A DNA stretch of 64,000 nt, from positions 62,001-126,000 of the forward strand of contig CAJNYU010000001.1 of the NCBI GenBank assembly GCA_905331475.1, read 5' to 3'. The position numbers and the translations under genes were made by a program. This DNA comes from Rotaria socialis. Taxonomy: Eukaryota; Rotifera; Eurotatoria; Philodinida; Philodinidae. The notes beneath the pieces are model-generated. The model saw only the letters and a program-made list of their open reading frames with translations. It was not told the origin of the DNA and searched no databases. Of the stretch, positions 1 through 13,401 are shown in pieces (the first letter of the stretch is position 1; each line of letters begins with the position of its first letter).

Positions 1-2
1 GA

Positions 3-2924
3 GCTATTCAATCATCACCTTACCCCATTGATACAAATCAAACATCATTTGTTGGTGTAAATGTTGTTGATTCAGCTGATTGTGTTAATGCAACATATGC
101 AACAGTTTACACAAATACACAAGTTGGATGTTCAACAAATACATTCAACAATTTAACATATTGTCCTTGTACATCATTACAATCTTTAGCACCTCTTGGA
201 CCTTATTGTCAAGTACTTGGAAGATCATTTAATGAAAATGGTGGTGCATATGCTGTATATAGTGGAGCCACTTTTTCAAATCTTGCACCAACACGGTTTT
301 CATTCGATTTTGCTATACAACCACCAATAGCCGATGGTTTAATTTTATTATATGGACGTAATACGACACCTGTCAATGACTTTTTCTGGACAGCTGTTGA
401 AATTTATCAATCGCAATTAAGATTTCAATTTCGAGATACAATGCTCACTGTATCAGATATAACACTTAATGCATCAACGTGGTATCATGTTGAATATCAA
501 GTAAAATTTTACCGAACTTAATTATGAGAAAAGCATGCGTACAAAGATCCCTGTCTTTTGAAATATTAGGATAAAACGACTTTCTCTATACATACGGTAT
601 ATTTGATCATTAGGGAACTGACATTATAGTATAATAAATGCGGAAACATCGGATTCGCATCCGATTGTTATGTGTACTTCAAAACTGAGTCGATTTAGAT
701 ATGTTGTGAATAATTCTGAGAAACATATTTTTGTTTTGAAAAAATCCTTGTAGCCCCTCTCATGGATAGTCCGGTCAATAATGACAATTTTTTCGATAAC
801 TCATCCATTTCTTGATGGATCCTTCTCATCTTCGAACTCGACTGAGATATTGATAAGATCATTCTGTGTACAAAATTTCATGACAATTGGATGAAGCTTT
901 CAAGAGTTATCGTGTTAACGGCCGGGCACACTGACCAAATTTAGAGTGTACTCACTTTTTGAGTACACAAAAAGATTATTTTAATCAATATGATTGAATT
1001 TCAATACACAGAAATGATTTAAACTTCTTTACCACTACTTTTCTTATGGTTTAAACATAGTCTTTAAATGTATTATTGTTATTTTTTCGTATTTTAGTAT
1101 GTTGATTCTACTATTCTTGTTTCAATCAATGATTGCAAATATACAACATCAGCTAATGCTACATTGAAAAATTATGATATCTCAAATGTTCAATTATATC
1201 TAGGTGGTTTACCAGTCACTGGTTCACTAGTATCTGGTCTTTATCCATCATTGACACAAGTCAATACATTTAGCGGGTGTATAAGAAATGTTTTATCGGG
1301 TGGCTATTATCTCGATATGAATTCTCCATTACTATCATCTAATTCAAATGCAGGACAATGCTCATGTTCATTAACAAATTCATGCCTTCTATCGCCATTA
1401 AAACGTGATTCCGCTAATATTATACCATGGTATACATGGTTAATTTTAGCATTAGTGTTATTATTATTATCAACAATTATTGCATTAGGATTATTAACAT
1501 GCATCAGAAAACGACAACAATTGAAAGCATTAGCTGGATTATATCCAGATGATACAAGAGATAATATTATTGATTATAAGTAAGAAAAAGAAAATTTTCA
1601 AAGAGAATAGAATTTCGAATATTTGAAGTTATAGACGGAAGAAAATATCAGTAGGCATCAGTTCCATGGACTTATTTTAATTATTAAATGAACATTTGAA
1701 TCTATAGGAAAAGTACTATCGTTGAAATATAGAATGATTTGCATTGACTTTTTCTGAGTGGCAAAGTATCTCTGTTAGACTAAGTCAAGAGTGTGCGTGG
1801 GAAAACGTGTCGAGAATTTTTTCTCTGATGAGACGAGAAAATAGAATGACGTACAAAATAGTGTCCATTCATTAAGCTTCATAGTTTACTTGATTGCATA
1901 GTTGACGTATCAAGATGATAGATAGACATTACTATTTTCGTCTATGTCTGTTTAACTTCAATGATCGTTTTTGATTCCCTATACTGAAGGAAAGAATGAA
2001 GTAAATTTGTCATGCACCGAAGAGGAATGTTCTCAAACATAACCAGGCATGGCTCCTATAAATTGATTCATTGGATGCTCCTATTTCAGAAAAGTAGCAA
2101 AGTCAAATACTGAAAACTTTTGTAATAAAATCAATGCCATTGAGAGTTATCTCTATAGCAAATCGCAAGTCGATCGATGTTTTAAAGTTGATTTATCTAT
2201 CGATTTTGAGATAGAGCACAGTATTCATCTAAATAAACAACGCGATGCATATTGTGTCCAAAGCAACATACGCAAAATATATCAATTTATTTAATTATAC
2301 ATAATACAGAACGAACGTCTTAATACCTCGTAGTATTTCATCGGTTAAAAAGCTAATCAATGTTAATATTGACAAAAGAAATATATAGAATAATATTTCA
2401 ATAGAATAGAATTGATAAATCCTAATCGTTTATTAAAAATTATACTTATTCGCTACTTTTCTTTTCTCTAGAGAAACTGCCGGCGAAGAAGATCATTCAA
2501 CTTATAATCTAGGTGTATTAAAGAAACCGGTTTATGCATTAACAGACGAAGAAATTATAGCAAATGGTGGTCGATCTGGTTTACCTAATATGGGTAAGTC
2601 TATAATCAATATTCATTCCTTCTTATTGCTATGTTTTCTCTTTAAGGTTATACTGATACTATAACAAACCGTCGGCCAGCACTAGGTGATTATATAGATG
2701 AAAAATTAAATGAACAACAAGTAACGCCATATGCCAATGATACACAATTACATTATCGATACGAAGGTGAAGGTTCCATAGCATCAGATTTAAGCTCAAT
2801 AGAATCAATACATTATCAAGATGAAAATGATTTTCGATTTCTTTATTCATGGGGGCCAAAATTCTCGCGATTAGCTGATCTATATGCTGGTGGTGTCGAC
2901 TATGATGATCTTGACAACGCTTAA
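3..2924 (+). CDS. Classical cadherin, 3' part (LamG domain, TM, catenin-binding tail)
   Basis: Calcium-dependent cell adhesion receptor, cut by the left edge of the window. Exons: 3-500, 1098-1579, 2472-2593, 2647-2924; phases agree and give 459 residues. Seen in order: a laminin-G-like domain (around FSFDFAIQPP, ending near residue 240 with paired cysteines), a hydrophobic helix (LILALVLLLLSTIIALGLL), a basic stop-transfer stretch (RKRQQ), then a cytoplasmic tail. The tail holds the classical cadherin beta-catenin site: YEGEGSIASDLSSIES followed by WGPKFSRLADLYAGG. LamG domains next to the membrane are typical of invertebrate (type III/IV) classical cadherins rather than vertebrate ones. The first intron contains a hairpin-ended repeat (copy A). 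The stop codon TAA overlaps an AATAAA polyadenylation signal at 2923. The cadherin ectodomain repeats should lie upstream of the window. Confidence 0.88.
636..970 (+). repeat. Hairpin-ended interspersed repeat, copy A (short form)
   Basis: Starts with a small hairpin (ATCGGAT...ATCCGAT, 650-664) and ends with a perfect 9-base inverted repeat (GTGTACTCA...TGAGTACAC, 946-968). It lies in the first visible intron of the cadherin gene. The same sequence recurs at 8395 and 28120 on the same strand and at 22955 and 51156 on the opposite strand. Copies A and E are about 340 bases long and share one internal deletion relative to the 520-base copies B and D. No open frame is conserved, so it looks non-autonomous. 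Confidence 0.85.
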
Positions 2925-3652
2925 TAAAAATCCATCTATTTATTATTCATTATGGGATTATTTAGAAATATTTTTGTTGCTCAATAATTTGTGTAGACTA
3001 GACATTTAAGAGAGAAATTGCCAATGTTTTTTTTTCGTATCTCTCTTTTTTTTCTCATTTACATGTTTCAGAAAAGAAGAAAATCAAAAATTTTTTATGT
3101 ATATAAATTTGATCAGTTTTCTTTTTCTTATCTTTATTACGAATAATCGTACCTTTCTCTTCTTTTTGTGAGTGCGCATTCAGTTGTTTGGTTTCGTTCA
3201 TTCTTTCTATATTTTTTACAATTTGTGTATTTGTTTGCGTGAAAGAACAAAATAATAAAACGCAACAGAATTTATTTAATCAGATTATGGTTGAACCTTG
3301 AAGATAATTAAAGAATTGACATTTAACATGTCTAAACAAAATATAAGACCAGCTATTTCAACTTTTTTCTTTTTTAGAGAATTTCGATTCTTTAAATTAA
3401 ATAATTAGTAGAAAAAAAGCAGCATGTTCAGATATAATCAATCAAAAGAAAAGAAAAAAACTACACTAATAACATAACTATCAGTCAATCAAAAGAAATT
3501 ATTAAACACGAAAGAAGACATGATCCTTTTCTTTTAAATTTCACTCCTCAACAATGAGTGTCAATGGTGTACCTTGACAACAGATGAGTTACACACACGT
3601 TGTTAACATAACCATTAAAAATAAAAATAAAAATAAAACAAACGTTTTAACA
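2925..3652. other. Intergenic: cadherin 3' UTR and upstream region of the EF-hand gene
   Basis: AT-rich, with poly-T and poly-A runs. I see no coding exon and no repeat of note. It must hold the 3' UTR of the cadherin and the promoter of the next gene, but no element can be pinpointed. Confidence 0.5.
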
Positions 3653-4613
3653 ATGGCTTCCGATGATCGCAATGCTACTCCGAATCAAACTAATCCACTG
3701 GAAAGTACAACATCATCATTGAATAATACGAATAATTTCTTTGTAAAACGTTTCTATCAATTAAAATGCTTTATAATATCTTCTATTGATTAGAGTGATC
3801 CACAGGAACCTGCTAACAACGGATTCGATGAAGAACAGATTTTAGATGAAACTTCTCGAGAATGTAAGAGATTTGAAAATAGTATTTCAGTACTAGAAAA
3901 AAACGACGACGACAACAACAACAACAATAGATAAATTATAAATAAAATAAAAGATAACATAAACTAGTGCAATCGTTATCATGTATTATTTCTTTGTAGA
4001 CCTCAAATATGGTTTTAAGAAAGTAGCGAAGAAAAATGATTTCATCCGTATTGAAGAACTAGGGGATGCCTTTCGTCAATCTGGACAAAATCCATCAGAA
4101 GATGTTGTCAAAGATATTATTGAAAAAGCTAGAGCTATTAAAAAGTTGAGTCAAGCTGCAATGAGTGACGATGGTTCGTATAGAAACAACTTTAATACAA
4201 ATAATAATAATATTTTTATATAAGCAGATTTCAATGATCAAGTATCATATTCTGATTTTTTAACAATGGTTCATGAATATTGGTATCCAGTTGATCAAGA
4301 TAGACAAAATTTAGAAGAAGCATTTGATGTTCTTGATCCTAAACATACAGCTAAACTATTGACTGATGATTTTGTTAGTTTATTAAAAAATTCCGATTGG
4401 CCAGAAGATGAGATCGATCTTATTCTATCACAAATTAATTGTGGTGATGGATATTTTCTTTATGACGGTAAAATTTTATTATTAATATTTTTATAATTTA
4501 ACTTAGTTTTATTCTTAATAGATTTAATAAAATTACTTTTAACACCCGTTGAATTACCAAAGAAAAAATCAGCGCAACCAAAATCAAGTAGCAAGAAGAA
4601 AAGTGCGAAATAA
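3653..4613 (+). CDS. EF-hand protein, DRC8/EFCAB2-like
   Basis: Probable subunit of the nexin-dynein regulatory complex of motile cilia, by resemblance to EFCAB2/DRC8. Exons: 3653-3742, 3794-3863, 4000-4173, 4228-4467, 4522-4613; phases agree and give 221 residues. The first 50 residues are low-complexity (Ser/Thr/Asn). Four helix-loop-helix segments follow: KVAKKNDFIRIEELGDAFR, a half with DDDFNDQVSYSDFLTMV, then WYPVDQDRQNLEEAFDVLD, the stretch diagnostic of this family. None of the loops carries the full Asp-x-Asp-x-Asp pattern, so calcium binding is doubtful. The C-terminus is Lys/Ser rich. The donor after residue 111 is GTTCGT, unusual but demanded by reading phase. A general calmodulin-like protein is the alternative. 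Confidence 0.72.
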
Positions 4614-4760
4614 TTACAGCCACAAAACAATTAATGCTAATAATACTAAAGAAAAACTGTTGACAAGCGACGATTCTTTTTTTTCTGAAGTTTTTCTTTT
4701 ATATGACACGATTGAGACAGCGTCTAGTCGAGGATGTAAAAAAATATAACACAATAAAAA

Positions 4761-4801
4761 AAAACGAGAGAGACAGAGAGAGAGAGAGAAAGAGAGAGAA
4801 T
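4761..4801. repeat. (GA)n microsatellite
   Basis: Purine-rich GA/GAGAGACA simple repeat just after the EF-hand gene and before the first ADAMTS exon. Confidence 0.9.
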
Positions 4802-4996
4802 CATAATATGATATCTCTATGATAAAAAGAATTTCTTTCTTCTTTTTGTTTTTCTACAAATACGGTTTGACTCTGTCGTTTTTCTCTTTCTTTGTCTAAT
4901 GTTGAGCGATCTGACGTCTTCCAGTAGATGTCAATGAGCCGCAAACATCTATCATGAGAATATTGTTCCCAAAGACTTGGCCTATTCAAAATACCT

Positions 4997-7900
4997 ATGA
5001 AGATCGTCATTATTATAACTGCCATCATTCTATACATGTTACCTCAGCAAACTATTTCAATCACAAGTGAGTAGACAAAAGTTGATTTCATTCGTATGAT
5101 TCATGTAAACTGATCCAAGATCACGATCACTCGAATAATTTTCTGACCTTGCCGATTATTGTATGAATAAATCAAGACAGCAGACAACCTTGAGTATATC
5201 TGCACAATGACACTCCATGTATTGGTTTCTTTTCTATTTGTATTAGCAATATGTTTTACATATTAGAAATATTGTTTTCTCGGGCAAAAATGAACTTGGA
5301 TATTTTTTAAAAGCTCTAGTTCTGATGTGAGAAGAATGTCAATTCGATCTAAAAAAAAAATATATATATATATATATATAGAATAGTATTAGTTAAAGCG
5401 TAACACCAACACAGCAGTTATTACTAGTGATTAACATATAAACCACTTCGAAGCTATTTGCTAGAAACGATTAATGTATTTTTAAAAAAACGAGGCAAGA
5501 TAATGACATATGTCAATATAAATATATACATCACTCCTAACTAATATAATATCATCTTCACATGTAGCAGTACATAATAACTATTGAGAATTCCGATAAC
5601 GCCAATGTGAAATCTATCATGCAAGATAAGTGATGAGAAAAGAGACACGAACCTTCAATTCTTGTCTATAGTTCTGATTGGAATGATTCGACTTAGTATA
5701 TTGATATTATAGAATCAAATATTCATGAATCAGCCGTTAATCTAAGATAAATATCAGGGTACACAATTGTTTCATGAATCCATAATCGAATTTTTTACGA
5801 ACGATAAAAGAAAAGGTTTATTGTATCCATATTTCCTAATTTTTGTTTTTATCTTTTTGTAAGAAAATATCAAATGTCAAATTCTTTTTCTGTGTAGAAA
5901 TAGGTTATCATTGACGTGCCGTTGCAAATGTTTTCATAATCTAGACATGTAGAGCTATTATTGATCTCGGAGGTCATCGCTATTTTTATCGTTTCTAACA
6001 AATGCCTAAAATAAACATTTCTCAAAATGAAACACTTGAATACATCTGTCTTTTGATCAATTAATCGAACAGAATTCGATTATAATCCAAGGATAACATA
6101 TCGATTTTTCACTCTTGATCGATTTTGAATTACACCAACAAATAGGCTTCAGCAGTGTCGGCGAATAAAAATGAGAAATATTGATTGATTTAGATGTGAT
6201 TGATCGGAAACAATTTTTCTATGAAATTGTTATTCCAAAACCTTTATCTCTGTATCGGAAATCAGCTCAACAAAAAAAGTTCTCTGACGCAACTGTCATT
6301 TATCAAATCAATGGTTTTAATCAAACATTTGATTTGTCCTTGATTAAAGATGAAATACTTCTATCACCATCATTTATTACACAATATTATAATGAAAATC
6401 AAACATGGATCGATCGAGATGTCAATGATTGCTTTTATACAGGCTATGTTAATAGAAATCATTTGTCAAATATATCGGTTAGTTTATGTAATGGTTTGGT
6501 AAGAAATAACTTCAAAAGTAATTGTTTGCTATCAAAAGTCTAATTACTTTTTGTAGTTTGGAACATTTATCTATCATGATATAGAATACTTTATTGAACC
6601 GAATTACTCTAGAAATAGTAGTTCATGGAATTTTGAGCATTTATTATACACACATAAAGACTTGTCAGTATCAAAGAAGTCGATTGTTCGTTGTTCTGTA
6701 AACGGTAAGTTGTGATCTAGTTTTTCTAAATTCATTGTTTGAAACGTTTTGTCGTTAGGCAAACCTTATTTCGAAGAACAGACAGATCTTCATTATTATC
6801 AATTACGAAATCTTTCTTCGTCTAGAAAGAAACGTCAACATGATTCTGATTCAATGGCAAAACATGTTGAAATACTTGTTGCTTATGATGAATCCATAAA
6901 AGAATTTCATTCTGATGTAGATATTAAAGCATATATTCTCGCTTTATTTAGTTATGTAAGTCTTATCAAAATTAGAGACGAAAACAAAAGCATTGTCTAA
7001 CAGTGATTTTTGTTTCACAGGTTTCACATTTATATTCCGATGCAAGTATTGGAAATAATATAAAAATATGGCTTGTGAAATTAATTGAATTAGGAAAAGA
7101 TTCAAGTGTAATGAATGAAACAAAAAACTGAATATTTTAATTTTCTAATTGATTTAATTTTCTACTATTCATTAGAATTATATTGAATCGACTAGTGATG
7201 CAACTGATATATTAAATAGATTTTGTGCATGGCAACGAGAATACAATATACCAGAAACATACGATGCAGCAGTTCTTCTAACAAGGTATTAACATTAAGA
7301 AAAATGTATGTTATAGTCTTTCATAAGTTTCTAGTAAACTATAACCCACACCTCATGTTGCAGTATGAGATTTAAAAATTTGGACTTATAAAGACTGTGA
7401 CAGATGTTATTGATATACAATCAAAGACCGTATGTCAATAACGTCTGGTTATAATAAGAAACGGTCGACTTTCTTCTTCCATTTCTGAAAGATAATGTAA
7501 ACCGATGGTAGAGACATTGGTTTCCAAATCGATCGGATAAAAATATCTACTATTAATCGCAATTCAGAAAATTCAACATGAAGAAAAAAGAAGGATTTCA
7601 GTTTTTCTTACAGATTAATCTAAGACTCATGCTTTAGGAAACCTTACGAAATGAAAGACCGTGCGGTTACGCGTGAATATTAAAATTCAATCGGGATGCG
7701 ATAATGAGTGTTTTTTTTTGTCTAATTCAGGATACAATTATGTAATAAACATGCTGAACATTTTACCAATAGTAAGTGTGATACATTGGGTTTGACAGAA
7801 TTAGGTACAATGTGTAATGTAACATCAAAATGTGCTGTTGTACGTGATAATGGTTTTACAACTGCGTTTACAATTGCTCATGAAATTGCTCATCTGTAAG

Positions 7901-10900
7901 AAAAAAGAATGGAAAAAAGAGAACGTTCGCAGTATTTGTGTGTTTCTAATTTTTGTTGCATAGAATTGGTATTCGCCATGATAATGATAAAATCTGTTTG
8001 GATTTAAATAGTGAACAAAATATAATGGCTCCTTCATTGACGTTCAATCATAATCATTATAAATGGTCCAATTGTAGTAGACATTATTTTACTCAATATC
8101 TTGAGTAAGTCAACTGCTTCTAATGAGATCACTTGACGAAACTTAGCACTAAATATAGAATATGAAATTTTGGCTTTAATCTTCTTTCAAACGAGCCGTA
8201 TCAAGCGATGGATGCAATAGTGAATAAATAGAGCGTTTGATTAAAACGTTGAAAGTTGATCCATTGAGTGAAACCGAATAGGATGATATGTTTGACATTC
8301 ACATAAGAATAGGAAAAAAAGTAATGATTGTGAGATTTATTAGTTTCGAGGTCAAACGATATACTTTAACTTTTGATACAAAAATCAGTGAAGAATAAAT
8401 GGGGAAACTTCGGATTTCATCCGAGAGCTATGTGTACTGCAAAAAATGTATGCGACATATGAGTCATTCTAGAATGCCTGAACACGAAAATTATCATGAG
8501 AAACTAGACAATTTGATTTCTGGATGGAGTTTTTGTGAATTTTGAGACGTTTTTCAGGCGATGTTTCGTTAGAAAGCTATGACTTAGTTCAAAACTAATA
8601 TCAGATTTAGAATCAGCGTTAAAAACTGAGTCGATTTATATATGTTGTGAATAATTCTGAGAAAATTTTTTTTTTGAAAAATCCCTGTACTCCCCCTCAG
8701 GGATGGTCTGATCAAAAATGACAATTTTTTCGACAACTCAGCCATTTCTTGACGGATCCTTCTCATCTTCGAACTCGACCTAGATATTGATAAGCCAATT
8801 CTGTGCACAAAATTTCAGCTCAATCGAATGTAATTGTGAAGAGTTATCGAATAAACGGACGGACACACTGACCGATTCTATAGTGTACTCTTTTTTTTTT
8901 TTGAGTACACAAAAATGAATTCATATAGGCTCGGACAAGTATTGTTTGGATTGCTTAGTCGATCGAGTAGTACTAAAAACAAAAAATTCATGTTCTTGTC
9001 AAACAAACTGAAATCGAAAGAATCGAAAGGGCTGATAATTCAACATAGGTATATTTTTCTGGGAGAAAAGTAAAAATTCCATACTGAAGTGTTGCTATAA
9101 AAGAGAACTTATGGGAACGCTATGCTAACCATGAGCATTAAACTGTTGTTTTTTTTGTAATAATTTAAAGGTCTGATCGATATTCATGCTTAAATAATGT
9201 TCCAAGCCAAAGCTCAATAGCATTTGAAGAATTTAATAATGAACAAAACGTTGGCGCCCTACCTGGTCGCTTCAATGATCTTGATGAACAATGTCGTCGA
9301 GCATTTGGCCTTCATTTTGAATATTGTAAAGATCTAAGTCATGGTGTAAATAGACTTTTGCTTTTGCTTTTGAATGAAACCATCTGGGAAAACTTTTCTT
9401 TTTTATTAGCCAAAATGTATACGCCTTTATTGTCGTGAGATATTATTGAATTCATCATCATGCATTACTAATCATGCTCATTGGACTGATGGTACTCGAT
9501 GTTCAGAATCGAGAACTGAAATTAAAGTAGACACTAGCCAAATAAGTTTGCAGATCATAGATGTATCGCTTTTTTTTATTCTTCTAATAGCAATGTCTAC
9601 GTGGTCAATGTCGAGGTATACAAGATTTCGAAGTAATTAATGGGAGTTGGAGTGAATGGTCATTGTGGTCACCGTGTACGCGTACTTGTGGAAGTGCAAT
9701 ACAAAAATCACAACGATTTTGTGATAATCCAAAGTAATTATTAAAATTCTTTTATGAAAACTGAACAAGACTATTTTTAAATTTGAAAATAATCATATAA
9801 TTAATTTTTTCATAGGCCAGAAAATGGTGGCCAATATTGTTCGGGTCAATCTACTCGCATACGATCATGTGAACATAATTTAGTGAATATTACATATAAT
9901 TTAATATTCTAAATTTTTCGTTCTGTTTCGTTTTTAGCCTTGTCTAGATTCTGTTGATATGTTACGTCAACGGCAATGTGCTAAATATAATAATCGTATG
10001 ATCGATCCAACATTACCCATCGGTGTACGTTTCGAACCAAAATATAACGGTAAATATCATAGATTCTTATACAAATCTTTAAAATGTTTTCCAACTTAAA
10101 ATGAAAGATAATCGAACAATATAACACATCTTGAATTCGAATAGTTGTCGAGAGTTCACTATTTGTTTTTTAACATTTAAAGTAAAATTTAAATTTAGTT
10201 TTACCAAGTGAGCGATGCAAATTAATTTGTAAAGTATCCGATGACTATCTTGAACGATCATTCATCTTCGGCGATCGTGTTAATGATGGTACACCATGTG
10301 AACGTGAAGATGAAACTCGAGATATTTGTATAAATGGTATTTGTATACCGTTTGGCTGTGACTATAGATATGGATCCAATGCAACCGAAGACGCTTGTGG
10401 TGTATGTAATGGTCAAAATCGTACGTGCAAATCTGTAAAAGGACAGAAAATTGTTTCAAATTTTGGTTTGTCATTAAATTTGACTTTTGGTTTTTTTGAT
10501 TTGATTGTTTTTTCAAGGCATAGCAAGTATTATTAATATACCGATCAATACCACACGTGTTAATATAAGGCTAATCTCATCAAAACAAGATCAATGTTAT
10601 TTAGCAGTTAAACATATCAATGGAAATTATATTCTTAATGGATTACATAATCTACAATTGTCTAATGTTAAAATTTCTATTGATAATTCAAGACTTTTCT
10701 ATAGTGGATCTGATTCTAGTAATGAAAGTATTTCAATAGTAGGACATCTGAAAAGTCCACTAGAAATTCAAGTTATCTCAATTTATCAATCGCATTCACC
10801 GTCAACACTAGTTCATTGGGAATACTACGTTCCATTGGATGAAAAAGAGTTAGTTCGTCAAAAGGGAAGTTATTCATTAGATTATCATTGCGATCGGCCA

Positions 10901-13401
10901 TGTCAAGGTTATAAACACGTGAAAAAATGTATTTTACATGAACGAGAATATGATTTAGTTTACTGTTTACTTTTTAATATATCATTTACTTACACAAAGG
11001 AGTCATGTCATGATCATTGTACACTAAGTTGGACTGCAAAATACCAACAAACTTGTTCAAGACGATGTGGTAATGGTTATAAACGTGTCCTATATGAATG
11101 TGTAAAAACAAGTTTTAGTGTGCAATCAATGGATGAAAGTATCTGTAGAAAATATGTTGGAGAAAAGCCAAAAGATATTGTGCCATGTGTTGGAGATTGT
11201 ACGAGAATAGGATGGGCCTATGGAAATTGGAGTGAAGTATGTGAACTTTGGTTTTTTTCTTGACATTGAATTTTATAATGTTCAATAATTTTATTTATTT
11301 TTGAAGTGCTACTATGATGAATACTGTAAACGTCAACGATCAGCTGAATGTCGAAATTCATCGAATCTATTGATATCGGACGATTATTGTATATCAGACT
11401 TTAGATTTAATGTTGAACGATGCGCTGAAGCAGCCTGTGAACCGTCAAGATGGAATTTTACTGCATGGTCTGATGTATGTTTTTCTATGATACTGAAACC
11501 ATTCTTTATCAGTGTTGAGAGATGGTCGATCTTTTCTTTTTCTCATTTTCTTTTATAGAAACTATGGAGCGATTAAGTTTTTTGAATTCGAGCTCGATTT
11601 GAAAAGAAAATATTCCACCGATAAAATGATTGCGACGTAGATTTCTAATAGTTATTTACTTGATGGGAAAAAACTAGGGAAAAGAAATGAAGACGAATTT
11701 TCAAGTTCAATAAATGAGCGTCTTTCTAGTGCGACTGCCAGTCGAAGCTTCGCCGGCGAAATATCGTTTGTGTTCGTCATGGTAAGCAAGTGGATGATCG
11801 GCATTGTTTACATGAACCTAAACCAGATAAAACCAGTTCGTGTTTTCATGAATGTTTTACACCATATTGGCAAACATACTCATGGCAGCCAGTAAATATT
11901 TGTCTTCGTTCGAATTACTATTTACATAATTTGTTTATATTAGTGTTCGGCGACATGTTCATCACATAAAGGAATTCGTTATCGTCGTATCGTTTGTTCG
12001 CATTATGGTTTAATTATAGAAGATAATTATTGTGATCGACACTTAAAACCTATTGAGCAAGAATCATGTACAACAAATCTTTCCTGTTTGACATGGTTTA
12101 CAGGCGAATGGTCGTCTGTAAATATGAACTAACATAACATATTTTAACTATTCTTAGTTTTTTCTCCTCGTAGTGCTCAGTTACATGTGGTCAAGGCATT
12201 CAACAACGTACAGTTTATTGTCACGATCCATCACGTCCACGGTTGCGCGTATCCGATAGTGAATGTCTAAGTCTTGCAAATGAAAATAGCAAACCTTATG
12301 AACAACAAAATTGTTCTAGTACATCATGTCCTTATTGGAAAATAAATCAGTGGAATAATTGCTCAGGTAAATGCGGTTTAGCAAAACGTTATCGAACTGT
12401 ATTATGTTTACATAATGGACTTACAATTGATGATGAGCATTGTTTACAAGTTTCTAATGAAAAACCTTCAACGATAGAAACGTGTAATTCACAACTTTAT
12501 TGTCCTCATTGGACAACAAATCTATGGTCTGATGTAAGTTTCGATTGTTTTTCTTTCATCTTTTATTTATATTACTCTATAATTAGTGTTCGGTAACATG
12601 TGGAATTGGATTTCAATATCGTTCCGTTTCCTGTAAAAATCAATATGAAATAGTTTCAGAGACGGAATGTAATCATCTTGATAGGCCACTAGTAATAAAA
12701 CAGTGCTATATGATTGCTTGCCAGAATTTTACATCGATATGGATCACAAGTAATTGGACATCGGTAAGATTCTCAGTGCAGTAAAAAACAAATAGAAATC
12801 ATATTACAATTTCATTGCAGTGCAATCTTCAAACTTGTACACAAATGAGAACAGTTACATGTGTTAATGCAACAGATAGACGAAACTTTTCAATGTCCGA
12901 ATACACACAGAATTATGTTCAACCGTTAGCTAATCGCATCTGTCCAATATCATATTGCTTAGAATGGCGTGTTGCTCATTGGCATGGTGTAAGTCGATTA
13001 GATAAAGATCGAATCGTAGAGAAAAACTCTTATTTAGTGTCCAATCAAATGTGGTGTTGGTATTGAATATGGCTCAGGTTTTCATTGTTATACTCGTCAA
13101 ATGCCGATAAGAAAGTTAAATACTATAGAATGTGAATTAGTTGAACCACAATTAGCCAAGCCAATATTAAACCGAATCTGTCGGAGAAATTGCATTGAAT
13201 GGAGAACAAATGAATTGAATGGGGTAACTATGTTGACTTTTAATGCGAATCTACTTAGATACTCACTTGAAACCCACAAAGTGAGCACATGTGACTGTAG
13301 ACACATTCGAATTCATGTAGAGATCGAAGACTTGCATGCTTTATTAGTGTTGTCTTAATGACCGAAGACAAGAAATTCGTAATCACACAGATCTTTTATA
13401 A
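4997..13401 (+). CDS. ADAMTS-family secreted metalloprotease
   Basis: Secreted zinc protease of extracellular matrix. Exons: 4997-5066, 6176-6498, 6557-6704, 6759-6955, 7021-7107, 7176-7285, 7731-7895, 7964-8104, 9171-9345, 9410-9526, 9591-9733, 9816-9882, 9938-10049, 10199-10465, 10518-11236, 11307-11474, 11730-11891, 11944-12117, 12174-12533, 12587-12763, 12821-12988, 13038-13223, 13348-13401; all in phase, 1429 residues. Order: signal peptide (MKIVIIITAIILYML), propeptide ending at the furin site RKKR (about residue 206), catalytic domain with HEIAHLIGIRHD and met-turn IMAPS, disintegrin-like region, central TSP1 (WSEWSLWSPCTRTCG), Cys-rich domain, spacer, then about nine TSP1 repeats, as in the ADAMTS9/20/GON-1 branch. 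Least certain: the second-exon acceptor (no pyrimidine tract; phase and an upstream stop force it) and the last exon; read-through would end at 13358 instead. Confidence 0.85.
5346..5382. repeat. (A)n(TA)n microsatellite
   Basis: A run of A followed by TA dinucleotides within the long first intron of the ADAMTS gene. Confidence 0.9.
8395..8911 (+). repeat. Hairpin-ended interspersed repeat, copy B (long form)
   Basis: Full-length member of the family of copy A, about 515 bases, within the ADAMTS intron 8105-9170. Left end: CTTCGGATTTCATCCGAG hairpin. Right end: GTGTACTC, a poly-T loop, then GAGTACAC. The internal 170 bases missing from copies A and E are present here and in copy D. The open frames seen here are accidental: they are broken at different places in the other copies. 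Confidence 0.85.

Noticed and set aside
4801..5037. Minus-strand open frame of 78 codons with hydrophobic start
   Set aside because: It lies antisense to the ADAMTS signal-peptide exon (4997-5066), which has an ATG, a hydrophobic core and a correct-phase donor; the minus frame has no domain.
8584..8808. Minus-strand open frame within copy B
   Set aside because: Belongs to the hairpin-ended repeat; the frame is broken differently in copies A, C, D and E.
10280..10516. His-rich minus-strand frame
   Set aside because: Shadow of the ADAMTS cysteine-rich exon; no domain and odd composition.
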